In this document: one piece after another, positions 37,736 through 50,872 of the stretch
Position numbering within the stretch: position 1 is the stretch's first letter
Layout: the number at the start of each line of letters is the position of its first letter
From: Oxyruncus cristatus
Lineage: Eukaryota > Chordata > Aves > Passeriformes > Cotingidae
Assembly: GCA_013399855.1 (NCBI GenBank)
Contig: VXAY01002371.1
Location: forward strand, 820,321-884,320
Direction of reading: 5' to 3'
Length of the DNA: 64,000 nt
Position numbers and translations under genes: made by a program
Notes under the pieces: generated by a model
Told to the model about the DNA's origin: nothing
The model's database searches: none
What the model saw: only the letters and a program-made list of their open reading frames with translations

Positions 37736-40700
37736 AATATGCAAGGGAAGTCCTTTGCAAAGCAGGAGATTCTTAGGTCTTTTTCAGCTCATATATGAGG
37801 CAGAGAGGAAACTGAATAAATACTGTGTACTTGCATATGGTCTTTCTGCTGAAGATTTGTTTCTTAAATTGCTTTTTAGCTGATGGAAGTTCATATTGAA
37901 AACTGGATAATATTGCCAGTGTTTTGCATGTGAAGGAGCCATTCTCAGAAGTGTGATTAAATGAAAGCTGAAGTAGTAAATACTTCTTTCTCTAACTGTA
38001 AGCTCTCTGCCTTGCCTCAGTAATAATGTGCAAAACCTATCACTTAATTTCATCCATTCAATAATATTTTTCTGGGGAGTCAGTCAAATTCAGCATGAGT
38101 TATTTAATCTTCTGATAAACAGCCTTAATCTATTAAGCCTGTTGCATTTTCCCCTGTCCAGTTTTGAATCTCATTCTTGTCTTATCTAATCAATGAAGCA
38201 AATTTTGGCAAAGCTCTAAGATTCTTTATAGCTCAGCAGTTGTCTGTATTTTGCACTATGCTACATGGAAACAGCTGACAGCTTCATTTTTTTTTTCTCT
38301 GGAACTCTTTGGATATGAATATTAGAAGCTAGCATATAGTATCTTTCACCTTCTGATCCCAGCTCAAATACAGCTGAGGTTGACAAATAACTGGATCTTA
38401 TTACCGTCCTGGAGGTGTTCAGTTAGCTGGATGCATTAAGTTCATTTAGGTGGTTGTGATACCGTTGTTGGCACTGCCGCTCCCCTCTTCACTATGCTGG
38501 CTCAAGGATACTGCCTGTCATGCCAGCATGAGAGTGTAGCAGCAGTGGAGGATCCAATGGGTTTTATCTGGTGGGTATCTCAGTGGGCTGGTGCACTTTC
38601 CTCCCTGTTTCTATGTGCTGTGGTTCTGGTTGGTGATGGTGTATGCCCTGCATATGTTAAGTGCAAGAGGGACTTGAGATTCAGAAGGGTGTTACCGAGG
38701 GTTATAAAGTTTGTTGGGGGAATGGACTCAACTGTCCCCAAGGGAGTAGATGTGCCTGTATAGTAGATGTCTTTGTACTACTCTGCTGCATAGATAGAGA
38801 TGTGTATTTGGAGCTATTGTATAATTTGATAAAATTATTCCTTACCAAAAAAAAAAAAAAAAAAAGGCAGGCTTGAACTTTCCTGCTGAAGTGTCATAGA
38901 AAAAGAAATCTTCCCATCTTCTGCAAAAGAAGCTGCTAAGTGTCCTTCTCGCTTCCTCTTCCCTCTGTCACTCCTGACCTCAGAGTACAGCTCTCTGGTT
39001 TTTATCCTCATACAGCTGTTTTCATCTACCATGTCAAAGAGAAAGGTATTCATTAACACTTCTTTTTTTTTTTATTTAAAGGGTACAGAGAGAGGGTGTA
39101 CTTTCTTGGTGTTATTTGGCCGATACAGCAGTATCAAGAATAGGGTGAAGATTCCCTTGCCCTGTTCCCATCGGTAGAGAAGCCTGCTGCTACTGAACTG
39201 TATGTTGAGCTTGAGACTCTTGAAATGACAGGGAAGCATGTGGGAGTGATAGCTGGGAAAAGAAAAAGTGGGGTGAGAATGGGACAGGTTGCTGGGTAAA
39301 AATTTCCTGATTTATGCTAGAACAGAATATCTTTTAATGTATTCTTCTTAAAAGGAGCTTGCAGGAGACAGGAATAGTACTGGGGGAGCAGATAAGTGAT
39401 AAGTGGCATGTTAAGGAGCCTTTTCCTACTGAAAAGTATTTCTTGCTGCTTTCTGCAGCTGTCTTCAACACCTCTGTGGAATTTGCTCACCCAAGCCTAT
39501 ATTGTGAGTGGAAAAAGTTGTATTTGTGGCATGGATAAATGTTAAAACAGCTGTTTTTTATAGCCAATACAGTTTAAAGGCTGTATAGTCAGCTTCAGAA
39601 ATGTTTCCTTATTTATTCTGAAGACAGAAATATTTTTAATACAAAGGAGCTCTTAATGCAAGTGAATTGATTTGCTCATGTAAATTTTACCCATATGCTA
39701 GACCCTCTGGTAATTTTTTGCCTAAAATTTTACATCCACAGTTTTCCTTAATTCTGTGGTATTGGTTTTTGCATTGTGTGAGAAAAATGACCAGAGAACT
39801 TGTTCTGGCACTGTAACAGAATCATTACCGTGTCACGAGCACAAAATAATTATGAAACTTGCAGGCAGATCAGTTAAATGGGATGCTCTAGCTCTTTGCT
39901 CTTGCAGCATGATTGTGTTTTGGCTCGCAAAACCTGAAAACAGAAAATTTTCATACAGACTGCTCTGGGTATGCATCCAAGCTTGAAATCTAGTTGTTGG
40001 AAATAAATGTGGTGGTCTCAGGCTATTCCTTTGTGAATATGGTCAAGATCAAAGAAAGTAAAAAACCCACAGTGATTAAATATATGGTTAAGTCTGAGTT
40101 AAAAATTATAAGTCTAACTATTCAGCTAAAGGTAATATGTAATATTGTCCTGGTTAAAAATATTTCCTTTCTCCTACTCTATAAATAACATTGTAAGTAT
40201 GGTTTATAGTTTCTCCAAACACCCATTCTTCAGTTCCGTTCTAGACTGTTTGCACTCCTGATTTCTGACTGCACGGGGTATGCTCACTGGCAAGGCATCT
40301 CTCCTGTTTCCAGTAAATCTTTTATTTGCTTTAGCGGCATACCCGTGTAGGGAATGGTTCATGGATTGCAGAACTGAGAAATTTTATTTGCTGACGTTGC
40401 ATGACTTAGATTTCTTAGTGCAAACCTGCATGTTGTATTTGGTCTTGTTGCACAGAGGCTTGTATTACTGTGCTGGTCATAGATATAGTTTGGCAAATGC
40501 TCTTGCTCACCTGGGAAAGAAGTTCAAAGAGAAGAACAAGGAAGAGGAAAATTGTAAGCGTTCTTTCACTTTCCTTCCTTCACTGTGTTTTTGGACACTT
40601 AGAACAAAGTGATGGTAGCACTAATGTGAGACTTAAGGTGTTCAGACTCCTGAAGCTATACTTACTAGTAAACCTCAAAGGGCAGTTTATAGGAAGTATA

Positions 40701-41875
40701 AACTTGTGAAATGTTCTTTTGCGTGCTCTTGAATGCATTGCAATTTCTTTGAGAAAGAAGAAGAATTGCTTTACTACCTTGAAAATCCTGGAAATAGAAA
40801 TAGAAGAGCGGAAAGCCACTAAAGTCAGAGTTTTCTTTGAGGGTTCTTTTGTTAGTCTTCAGTCTTTCTGTGACACAAAAGTTAGGTTCCTGCTGAGAAT
40901 TACAGTTCACTAGAGCCTGATATTTATTTTCTTTAACTAGAAATAACATAGAGTGTATGACCAAAGTAGGGTTATAATACTGGCATATATTGAAATTTCT
41001 AAGAGTTTTCATTTCATTATTTAATATGATGTTATTTATGCAACTCTATCATCTGTTTGTTTTATTTGGAGTTCAGTCTGTAGTGCCATATTTTCTCTTT
41101 TAGGAGGAAGGCATGCTAGATTTGTTTCTTGAATAGTAATTTTTTGCCTGTGTATTTTTTACTGTAGAGGTAGGGCAGGGCTTAGATGCTGGGTTACAGG
41201 ATTTTTTCTGTAATAGAAATAAGAGATAGCTTCCTTCTGAAGAAAACAAGATCAATAATACATGTGTGTGAATATATGTATAAAAATAGAAGAAATATTC
41301 TACGTTGCACACAGTTTTATCAACATGATAAGGATGCCGCTGTTCATGCATAACATAAAGATGTAGTATGTATAATAAATTGTTTAAACCCACGCTTTCT
41401 TCTTTTTCTTGCTACTTGTCAGTATTGGTGTCTTCTCGTTGAGGTAAAAATGAATAAGGAACGGATATAACATGTACCATTGATCTCCTTTATCCATGAG
41501 GTTCAAATGAGAAATTTGATGGTGTTTCTCCTGCATCTGTGGTAATAGATAGTTGGTACTGAGCAAGGATTGGAGTAGTTAATAAGTTCTGTGTATAAGA
41601 AGAGTTAAATAACCCAGTTGATTGATCCAAAATATTTTCTATGTGTTTTATGCAAATTTTTATCGAGGTGAAAATGGCCAGGTTGATGTGCCTATGAAGA
41701 AATTGGTAGCAGGTGCTGTTGAAAGTAACTGGTTTCTTTGGGTGCTTTTCTCTTGGTAATTCAGAGCTTAGACAGCAATGAATGTGCTGTATAATTCAAA
41801 ATGCTTAAACATTTTCAAAAGTTACTACATGTGAACTCACTGATGACTTTCTGGTAAGACCTGTATTGAATTCTC
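37736..41875. other. Intron 1 segment, no supported gene
   Basis: Unique intron sequence. Contains an A19 run at 38847-38865 without a recognisable retrocopy upstream of it. Open frames at 38494-38763 and 40280-40612 have no recognisable domains. Confidence 0.6.
38847..38865. repeat. Poly-A run (19 A)
   Basis: Uninterrupted A19. The preceding bases show no AATAAA at the usual distance, so a processed pseudogene is not supported. Confidence 0.85.
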
Positions 41876-42362
41876 CCTAGGAGGAGTATAGGGACATTGT
41901 TCAAGCATGCAGGGGTGGTGTTAGGGCAGCCAAAGTCCACTGCAATTGAATATAGCAAAGGATGCAAAGGGAAGCAAAAAGGGCTCCTACAAGCTTATCA
42001 GCAGCAAGAGCAAGGAGAATGAGGGCCTGCTGCTGAATGGGGACGGAAAAGGCTGAGGTACTTGAAGCCACCTTCAGCTCAGCCTTTACTAGTGAGATTT
42101 GCCTTCAGGAATCTCAGGCAAGGAAGACTCACTGCCAGGACCAGACTGTTCCCAGTAACACCCAGTGAAAGGACAAGAGACAGTAGTTACAGACTGAAAT
42201 ACAGGAAATTCCAGAAAACCCTTTTCTTATGGGGGTGACTGAATGCTGGCACAGGCTTTCCCAAGATACTCAAAACCCACTCCTGAGTACTCTGGTCCAA
42301 CTGGCCTCACTCCAAGCAGGGGATCTGAGTAGACGAGAGGCTCTGTTGAGGTGCCTTCCCAC
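41876..42362 (+). mobile_element. CR1 LINE fragment with ORF2 part joined to 3' end
   Basis: 41876-42150 resembles the CR1 ORF2 region between endonuclease and reverse transcriptase (AAAAAGGGCTCCTACAAG, GGGCCTGCTGCTGAATGGGG, CTTCAGGAATCTCAGG). 42158-42362 is CR1 3' region (ACAGACTGAAATACAGGAAA, GGCACAGGCTTTCCCAAGAT, GAGGTGCCTTCCCACA). The reverse transcriptase core expected between them is absent, so the copy has a large internal deletion. Plus orientation, non-functional. Confidence 0.85.
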
Positions 42363-43997
42363 ACCACTGTGCCATGGGGCTGTGCTCCTGGGATATCATG
42401 GTGTGTGCTGTCCTTTCAGAAACTTGATTAGGAGTAGGAGTGACAAGTCAGCTCTAGTGTAGTCTGGAAAAAATGCATCCTCGCTGGTGCTGTGAAATAA
42501 AAGGGCATAGAAAAAGCATTCATTGTACTATTCTCTATTTCTCGCTGTAGATAAGATTTTGTAAAACTGAGACCTTGAACACTGAGAATAGAGTCCACTC
42601 CATGTAGCCAGTTTTCAGTATTTGTGGTACTGTACTTTATGTGAAGCTGTTTAGACTCTTGCGTGTCTGTACATTAAGGAAGGTGGACGTGTCAGACATG
42701 CTGCTGATAAGAGCCAGTTCTAGGAACAGAGGTTGGGTCCTAGTATCAGACTCAGTGTAAAGCAGATTGATATGTCAGAATTGCATGTGACATTTATGAA
42801 TTACTTCTAAGACTTTAATTTTTTTCCCAGGACTCTGGAAAATTATTTTCTAGGAGTTGATTAATTGAAATTGGAAGAATGTAGTTTTTATATTGCAAAT
42901 GGAAAGAGAGACTACTTGCCTGCTAATTATATAACTTTAGGCACTTTGAATCTTAGTTGCTCCTTCTTTTAAGCTAGAAGGTGGAATATGCTGCTGCAAA
43001 CTTTTCTTGATCATGGTGTTCCTTGTATAGGTTTCTTTCAGTGGTTATGTAAAATCTACCTATTGTCTTGCATCATATCATTCTCAAAGAAGGAAAAAAG
43101 AAAAAAAGAAGAAAAATAAGTAGTGACTTTGGTAAAAAATGTTGTTTTGTTTTACACACAGTTAAATATCCAGTTGGACTTGAGTCTAGGAATTTAGATA
43201 ATTTATACCCATAATATACAGTAGCTGAAAATGTTTAGAAGTACTGTTTGATTAGCTTCTGTTTGTATTCTACAAAATTAAGTTTTTCCAAAAAGAGTTT
43301 TGAATAATGTGTCTGAGTGTGAGGGAGAAAAAGAGCAAATAGGTAATCCAAGAAAGGATGTATATGGTTATGTTGGGAAGGGAATGCTTCTTGGCATTTC
43401 CAGTTATCATTTACCATTTTTAGCACAATTACTTTTTTTCCCCTTGTTACTTGGTATGTTTTCCCTTTTGGGTCAGTAGGAGAGCAGTTTCTTAGAACAG
43501 AAAAGTAGTACAGTAAATCCATTGTGCCTCTAGGACATATTAACTTCAAAAGATATGATGCTTCTAGTCTCCTAGTGAAAGTCGGACAGAATCTAGCCAG
43601 CTTGTTTGTTGGGTTTTTTTTACCTCTGACTCCAGCATGATTCCATCTTGCAAAGGCATGGTCTAATTCTTTCAAGTGAAAAATGTTGAAGCAGATTTGT
43701 TTTGATGAAATTGATACCTCTGGCAAGTTGGATCTAATTCAGGCAACTGTGCCAAGGATAGAAGTCGTGAAGCTTAAGGAGACAAAAGAAAACAAAGAAT
43801 TTTTTCAATTAGAGTTTAACTTCAAAAAAAAAAAAGTAGCAAACTTAGCTTAAAATTATGTGTGGATTGAGTGCAGAATTGCTGTTGTGTTAATGTATTT
43901 ACTAAGACGAGCAGTAATATTCTGAGATTTTCCTTCACGTATGTGACATTCCTATTTGGCACTGGTAAACATTCCTATCTGAAGGAAATTTTCTGTT

Positions 43998-44046
43998 TGG
44001 TTTTTTGGGGGTTTTTTTTTTTTGGTTTTTTTTTTTTTTACTTTTT
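43998..44046. repeat. T/G low-complexity tract
   Basis: T runs of 6-13 broken by G pairs and runs. Another G/T-only tract with T and G on the sense strand. Confidence 0.8.
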
Positions 44047-47000
44047 TGTTTCCTGGAGTGAAGGAAGAGAAATTTGAATACTTTTGCATCCCTTTTCCTA
44101 CAGTTCCTCTGTAACTATGTGTGTAAACTAGGTCTGATTAACTGGCTAAGAGATTCCAAGGAAGTTCTAAATGAAATCTTTAAAGGGTCAAGCCTGAAAG
44201 TATTGGTGCTATTTCATTGTCTCAGGCTCTGATATCTTTGCAGAACTTCGGTGGATACAGTTGTAACTTGACACACAGTTCGTTCGAATAATTCAAAATA
44301 CAGAATTGAGGTGTATAATTACATTTAATTGATTTTTCTTAATTTTTCCCACTTTATTTACCTCAAATGTCTTAATAGATTATAGAAATCTTTCTTATGA
44401 TGTTCTCCATTTAAACAGATACCAGGCACTTTACCTTTTTAAAGACTTTGCTTTCTCTCTGTTCTCTGTAGCTCCCCCCACTGGTTGGCCTACTGATTGA
44501 CTAAACCTCTGAACAAATGAATAGCAGGAAAAGAACAAACCAGTGACTTCTCAGCCTTTAATATGGAGTCTGCTGCTGAATCACCTTTGAATGAGAGGTG
44601 AAGGACACTTTGAAAGAATGCAACACCCCAAAACTAAGAAACAAAGGAAAATAACAAGGACTGATACTGAAAAGATGTCTTGTGACCTTAGTGTAAGGGT
44701 CTGGTCTGGTCTTAGTCTAATAAAATTTTAATCAAGTAGATTAAACAAGAGGGTGGGAATTCCCAAATAACAGGCCTAGATGATACCCCCTTAAAACTGG
44801 CAAACACTTTGTCACTCTGGGAACAGAAACAAGGCCTATGAGTTTCAGCCCATGCAAAAGATAAATTTCCTTTAGTGGGGTGCCCTGTCCTGTTTAAGAA
44901 TGAAATTAGAAGTTTTTCTACTCTTTCACTGCCACTTTGACTGATTCCTTGATATAAACTGGACTCAATTGCTTTAGTGGATGCCAGCACTCAGACTCCA
45001 AGCACAAGCCAGACCGACAGGGTCTTCTTGAGAATGAGGAGGGACTGTGGTACTTCTCCATCACTGCCATTTAAAGCCATTTAAAGCTTCTTTAAAACTC
45101 TGAGAAATAAACAGTAACAGTAGAGTTGGGAATACAGATAAAAATTAATACTGTAAAGTGAATTTTCAATCCTGCTTTATATTGTAGACTTGTACACCAT
45201 TTTTACAAGGCTATGCTTTGTTGCTCTCTGGAACTGTACATGCTGTTGCAAGGAATAGGAAATTTCCCTCTAGTAACCTTTGGGTAAGTGTGGTTTCTCA
45301 GCACTTTGTTAGGTGGCAACTTTATGATATACTGGCAATGAGCATTCCTATATCCACTGTGTTTACTTTTCTATTCTTCCCTTTCTTGGGAAGGCAGAAG
45401 CATAAGCAATAGCACTAAGAATTTCTTCTGAAGTTGCATTGGAAATTAAAATCTGTCTGCTCCATATACATACAGTACCTTACACTGTTACTTAGTTTTA
45501 CTGTTTCAAAAAAATGCTGATGTGATTTTTTGTGCTTACATGTAGGAGATAATTTTTTTATAATTTTTGTTATGAGTTGTGCCACAGTTGGATTGTAATT
45601 TCCTTACAAGGGTGACTTTTGAAGTTAAAAATCTAAATAATCAGAGCAATGTTGTAGAAACCATGCCTATCAGAAACTAACACTAAAAACCCAGCACAGA
45701 TATCCTAAAAAGAATGTTTGAGACCAGAAAGAGGAAACAGTCTAGGAGACAATCTTCATAATTATTAAATACAAAGTAAACTTCTTGAAATGCAAACTTT
45801 CATTTTAGATAGACAAGAATTTACAAAGAAGGTCCCTTTTACAGCTATAGGGAGGAATGAGAAATTGCTCAAGTTTCAGGCTATTTCTCTCAGTGTGCTA
45901 TTCTCTGCACCACATGAACAAGTATCTAGAAACAACCATGAATCAAATGCCATTCTAGAATGTTAGCGGTGTTTTAAGCTCCAAGGAGGAATGTTTGAAA
46001 TTGTAGGAATTTCTGAATATCTCTTTTGCTGTTCTGTTAAAGAAATAGTTTGGATCTTGAATCTTCATTTGAATCTTCATTTGAATATAGCTTTCTGAAA
46101 GTGAATATCAATACAGTCTATTAATTTTGAAATATATTGGAATTGTCATCACGTAGTTGACATTTACTACTAACAGTTAAGAAAACCCCATGATCTAAAG
46201 AGAACAAATAACCACTGCTTACTGTTGGACTTGCATCAAAATCCCTCTCTCTCTCTCCTAGAAAAATGCAGCTGACTGTAGCTGCCAGCTAATGTACAAA
46301 CAGAACCGAGAGAGGGAACAGCTGCGCTCTGAAAAATAGCATAGCTCAAAGGCATCAGCGCCTGCCTCGGCTCCTCTGGTGTTTGCTTTCAGGCTAGAAT
46401 TATATATTTTGGGGTACTTTTACATATGTAAGTAAGCTTTTCTAGATGATCTGCAGAATTAATGATTCTCAAAAAGAAGGGAAAAAAAAGTAACAATATG
46501 TTGATTTTTAGGAGTAACTTCATGCTGTTTTGTCTTACCTTTGTGCTTCTAGCATTTCTTAAAAATTTCTATGACAGTCGGTCTTTGTTGAATATGGATT
46601 GTAGGTCCAGTATTCTACGGTCAGCATCTTTGAACCTACTTGACGAGTGCACGTTGGCCGAACAGGTGCTATGCCTGGTTCACCTGGATTTTGAGGAGTA
46701 CCAGCTAGAAATAGGTGGCAGTTACTGTTTCTACTTGGTGGGTTTCTACGTTGTGGGAAGTAGGACCCCCTCATTAAGGAGCAAATAACGTGAGTCATGT
46801 TTCTGCTGGAACTGGAGCTGAATCTGCATGTGGCAGATATAAAACAAGATAGTAAGTGGTGGCTAAAGTTAGGTAAATTACACTACCAGAAAAAAATTAA
46901 AGCGGTGAGTATGAAGAGTGATAAGTATGAAGGTGTGCATTTGTGCAACTTTTTGTGTGCATCATTGTGTGCCAAATACCACTCTCCTTCTCACTGAAAT

Positions 47001-47730
47001 GCAGGTAGGGCTTGTTGTGCGGAAGAAAATTTGTTACAAACTAGAAACTTTTGACTTCTAGTGAATGTAAATTCAATACTGCCAAAAAATCTGACTCCAA
47101 TGACTACTTCATGTGGCTCCAAGTTTTTACATAGCATTATGTCCTTCAGTTACTACTGACAGCATTTTGTCTCTATTGCTATTGTGTGTTTTGCTCCAGA
47201 TGCCACAGGAACAGTAACTTATTTTTGAACTCTACAAAAATAAGCTTAACGCTTTCTTTGCTTCAAGCCAAAAGAGCGTTTATTTCCTGTTTGTTATGTT
47301 TAAGCAAATGAGCTGTATTTTAGAAAGGGTGTAACACTGGTATTTTCTAGGTAGTATGAATGTAATTTGTCACGCTGGGGAAGTGTGTAGTGTGGTAATT
47401 TCCGAAGAGGTAACTTGTTTCTGGGTTCGTGTTCCAAAGTTCTGATTTACTGAGAGAGTAGGCTTTACTCTTCCTAGGCAGCATATGGTGTGTTGTTTTC
47501 TGCATAAAACCTGGTAATTTTCAAGGGCAAGACAATTGCAACTTGTTTGCTGTTTTTAGAAACTTGGGTGTTGCTGTTGCCAAGCATACAAACTAATGTT
47601 TTACATTGGTTTTTGACAGGGACGCTAACTAGGAGGCAGAATCTGTCTGTCTGCTCCTTCACTGACATCTTGCTCCTGGAAAGTGTTTCATTGCTGGGAA
47701 GGTGGCAGGCAGAGTCTGTCCCTGGCCTTG

Positions 47731-47751
47731 CATGAGGTCCTTCACCTCATG
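47731..47751. repeat. Inverted repeat, 8-bp arms, 5-base loop
   Basis: CATGAGGT CCTTC ACCTCATG with perfect arms. The arms contain AGGT/ACCT half-sites. A CTCF-like string (reverse complement of GGCACCCTCTGGTCA, 47761-47775) follows 10 bases later. Function unknown. Confidence 0.7.
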
Positions 47752-50741
47752 TGGTTGTGGGGCACCCTCTGGTCAGAATAGAGGACCTCATCCGCTGGGT
47801 GCAGTTTTAAGCACAGTTTGTCTGACCTAACAACATAAAAGTTCCCCAGTAGATGGACAAATAGTATTGACATGGCCCTTGATAACAAATCCTTTAAAGG
47901 ACATGAAAAAATAGGCATCTGGGTATAGTAATGGCTTCTGTAAACATTGTGATCCATTAGTAAACTTAATAGAAAATGTATTTCAATTGATAGTGTTGCA
48001 AATGATTCTTGTGAGATGACAATTTATTTAGTTTGGGATGAAATGAATGCTCAAGGTAAACTTATTTTTAATTAACACCATCTTTTGTGGTTGCAGTAAC
48101 ACTGTTTTTTCAATATCTCACAGCTTAGGAAGAGAGGGGGAAAAAAGCAGTTATAGAAGATTCAAAACTAGTAATTTGGTTTTAGTATTATGGCTCATAT
48201 GAGATTTACTCCATAAATACAGAAGATGCTTCTCTGCAGAAAGAAAATGAGTAAATTTTTTTCTCTTTATTGTAGTCCCATGGGGAAAAAAAAAAAAGAA
48301 CCTGACTCTTACTGTCCACTTTTAGTTTTCTGTGGTAAGCCTTTTATAAAGGCAGATGTGGTGGTAACAGTTGCACCCAGGCAAAGTTGAAGACAAGAAA
48401 AGAAGGCTGGCAGTAGCAAGATAAAGCTTTGAAGGTTTTTCAGAAACTATAACATTTTAGTTTAATTCATATTTTAGTTCAGATTTTTTTTTCTGTTGCT
48501 TCAGAGTTCTGAAACTGTAGTAACTTGTGCCTATTGTCAGCACTTGGGTTTTAGCATGCACTCAGTTGTTTTTTTTCTGACGTTCTGGAAATCTGATGGC
48601 TCCTGGACTAGGCACATCTTTGACAAATTAGAAAGCTCTTTAGTTTTGTGAAATGATATCAAGAATGTAATACAGATTTTTGTATTAAAGGTTCTAGTAA
48701 TACTTAACAGCTGGAGAAAATTACAAATGTTTGAAAACCAAAATAATCAGAACAGAATATTGTTTTTGCCATGCCATGCTATGTCTTCTGGTAATTGCAG
48801 GCCATTTCCTGGTCACGGTGGCTGGTGAACATCATCTGTAGAGCTGGAAGTGGAGTGATGGGTGCAAGGGAAAGCCAGCTTCCCTTGGGGTGTACCAGTG
48901 GTGTGTATTGGGCTGAGGGGGTCACCTGCCAGGGCTGTGATTTTTCTGGTGGTACCAATGACTTAGTTAGGAATAGTGTAATCAGTATTATCTGTTAAAA
49001 TACTGAGTTATAGTAGCTGAGTACTACTTGTTGGATGGATGCTGAATAATTTTTGCTGACGACTGCAGAATGACAGGAGATGCCATTGTAGACTGTGTGT
49101 AGTTACTCCACTGTTGGATGCTTCCATAAACACTGAAAATATCTTGAAGGCTGTGGGAGGAAACACGAAAGGGCTTTTTAGGTTATTGACCAGAATGTGT
49201 TTGTTCATCTTGCCAACAGTGGACCTAATAAGCTACACACAAAATCCTGACCTCCCTCTAAAAAGCACGAACCTCTTATGTGAGGTTCCCAGTCTGTTCT
49301 GGGCTCTGACTGAGGGGCCGGATGACCAGCTAATACCTCTCACAATGGCACAGGCTGCATTTGGACCAGTACCGTATAGCTCAACGTTAGCTTTTATTTT
49401 GGGGTGCATGGCAATAAGTTGTCATGTATTGCAGTGAGTCTAGAAGCTGTTGACAAGGTCACTGGTGTGTGGAGGCTGGAGTGCTGTGACATGCTGTGAC
49501 ACCTGGAAGCCTGCACTGGTCCTGAGGCACACCAGGCACGTATCCTCTTTTTTTCTGTTCTAAATCATGGAGTTACCAGTAGCAAACTGATACACAAACT
49601 GAACAGGTTCAGTGGTTTACTTTGTGAGATGTGGAATAAAACATGTGTTGGCTAAATGAAGAATATGTAAATTACACTTACTTACGTTTATCCTTAACTT
49701 CGTCTTTGGACTTAGATGCAAATGTTGGGAGCCTGCACTAGTGAATTTTCTAAACAATTTATCTCCTGCCTGTCAAAAGAGATGCTCTGGCCTTGATTAT
49801 GATACCAGATCCCATATGTCCTAGCTGGTTTCATCGTGCTGCTTCAAGTTGTGTTAACGCTTAAATGCAAAAGTAAATTTTTGCTACTTTGTTTTTTGTG
49901 ATGATAGTAAAACTGGGAATTTAAAATTCAAGAAATCTGTTACATTGAATAACTGACCCCATTCTGCAGAACTTGGAGAATGTCATTTACGAAAGCTGGA
50001 GATCGTAAACTGGGTTAGATGTTGGACATTCTTTTTAGACTCTTGAAACCTGATTGCAGCAAACTTCTTGATTTGACTACTGCCAAATTCCCTTGGAGTG
50101 CTGTCTTTCTCTTTTGAACATTGCAGATGTCAGATGTTTCTTTCGTGCATTCTATGGAAGCACTGAGAATATGCGCATCAAACAGTAGTTTTATGGAACC
50201 ATTTGTGGCATAAAGCTAAGAGTGAAAACACTGTTCTCTCATGTGCCTCTCCCCAGATGCTGAAAACCTTTGCAATACTGTGGTTAAGATGTTTTGTTTC
50301 AATTTTTTTCCTGTATGTTAGAACTGTTGACATTTTAGGAATTTTTGTGGCAACAATTCAGTGGAGGAAAACTTGATTAGAGGCTTGGGATGGGGGAGAC
50401 AACCCATGTTCTATGTATACCTCTTCTTCTGGATATATTTGGTATGATGTATAAAATAGCTTACCTTATTTTCTCTTTCAATAAGCATATGAACGGTTTG
50501 TTTTTGAATAGTAAGCCACACTGTGGTGGTGCTGGATCTGTAATTACTGGAAGGACTCTGAACATAATCAAACCTACTCTTTTAGCATTGTCTGAATTGG
50601 ACCAAAATATACAGCTTTTAATAGCACATATCAGCAAACCTGCCTGGTCAGAAGTGTGTTGACTTTATCTCTTACACCTGAATTTTAAAATTCAACTGAA
50701 CCTTCAAGATGATGTGGCATAATTTGATGATAACATAAGGG

Positions 50742-50872
50742 TGGTTTGTTTGTTTATTTTTTTGTTTGATTTTTGGTTTGTTTTTTGTGGTTTTTGTTTG
50801 TTTGGTTTGTTTGTTTTGGGAGGGTAGGTGTTTTTTCTTTTTTTGGTTTGTGGTTTGGGGTTTTTTTCCCCC
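50742..50872. repeat. G/T-only low-complexity tract
   Basis: About 130 bases dominated by GTTT and GGTTT units on the + strand, similar in texture to 33724-34030 but without a clear long period. The overlapping open frames here are an artefact of this composition. Confidence 0.85.

Larger units (their letters stand above)
42363..50741. other. Intron 1 segment, no supported gene
   Basis: Unique T/G-biased intron with a T/G low-complexity tract at about 43998-44046, a (CT)n run ending in CCTAG at 46243-46260, and a palindrome at 47731-47751. The stretch 44480-45060 has a different texture from its surroundings but was not identified. No gene recognised. Confidence 0.55.

Noticed and set aside
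38494..38865. Processed pseudogene ending in the A19 run
   Set aside because: No polyadenylation signal, no recognisable parent protein and no target duplication seen.
44540..44580. U2 snRNA-like string CTTCTCAGCCTTTAATATGG
   Set aside because: The match to the U2 5' end is short and interrupted, and no further U2 motif follows.
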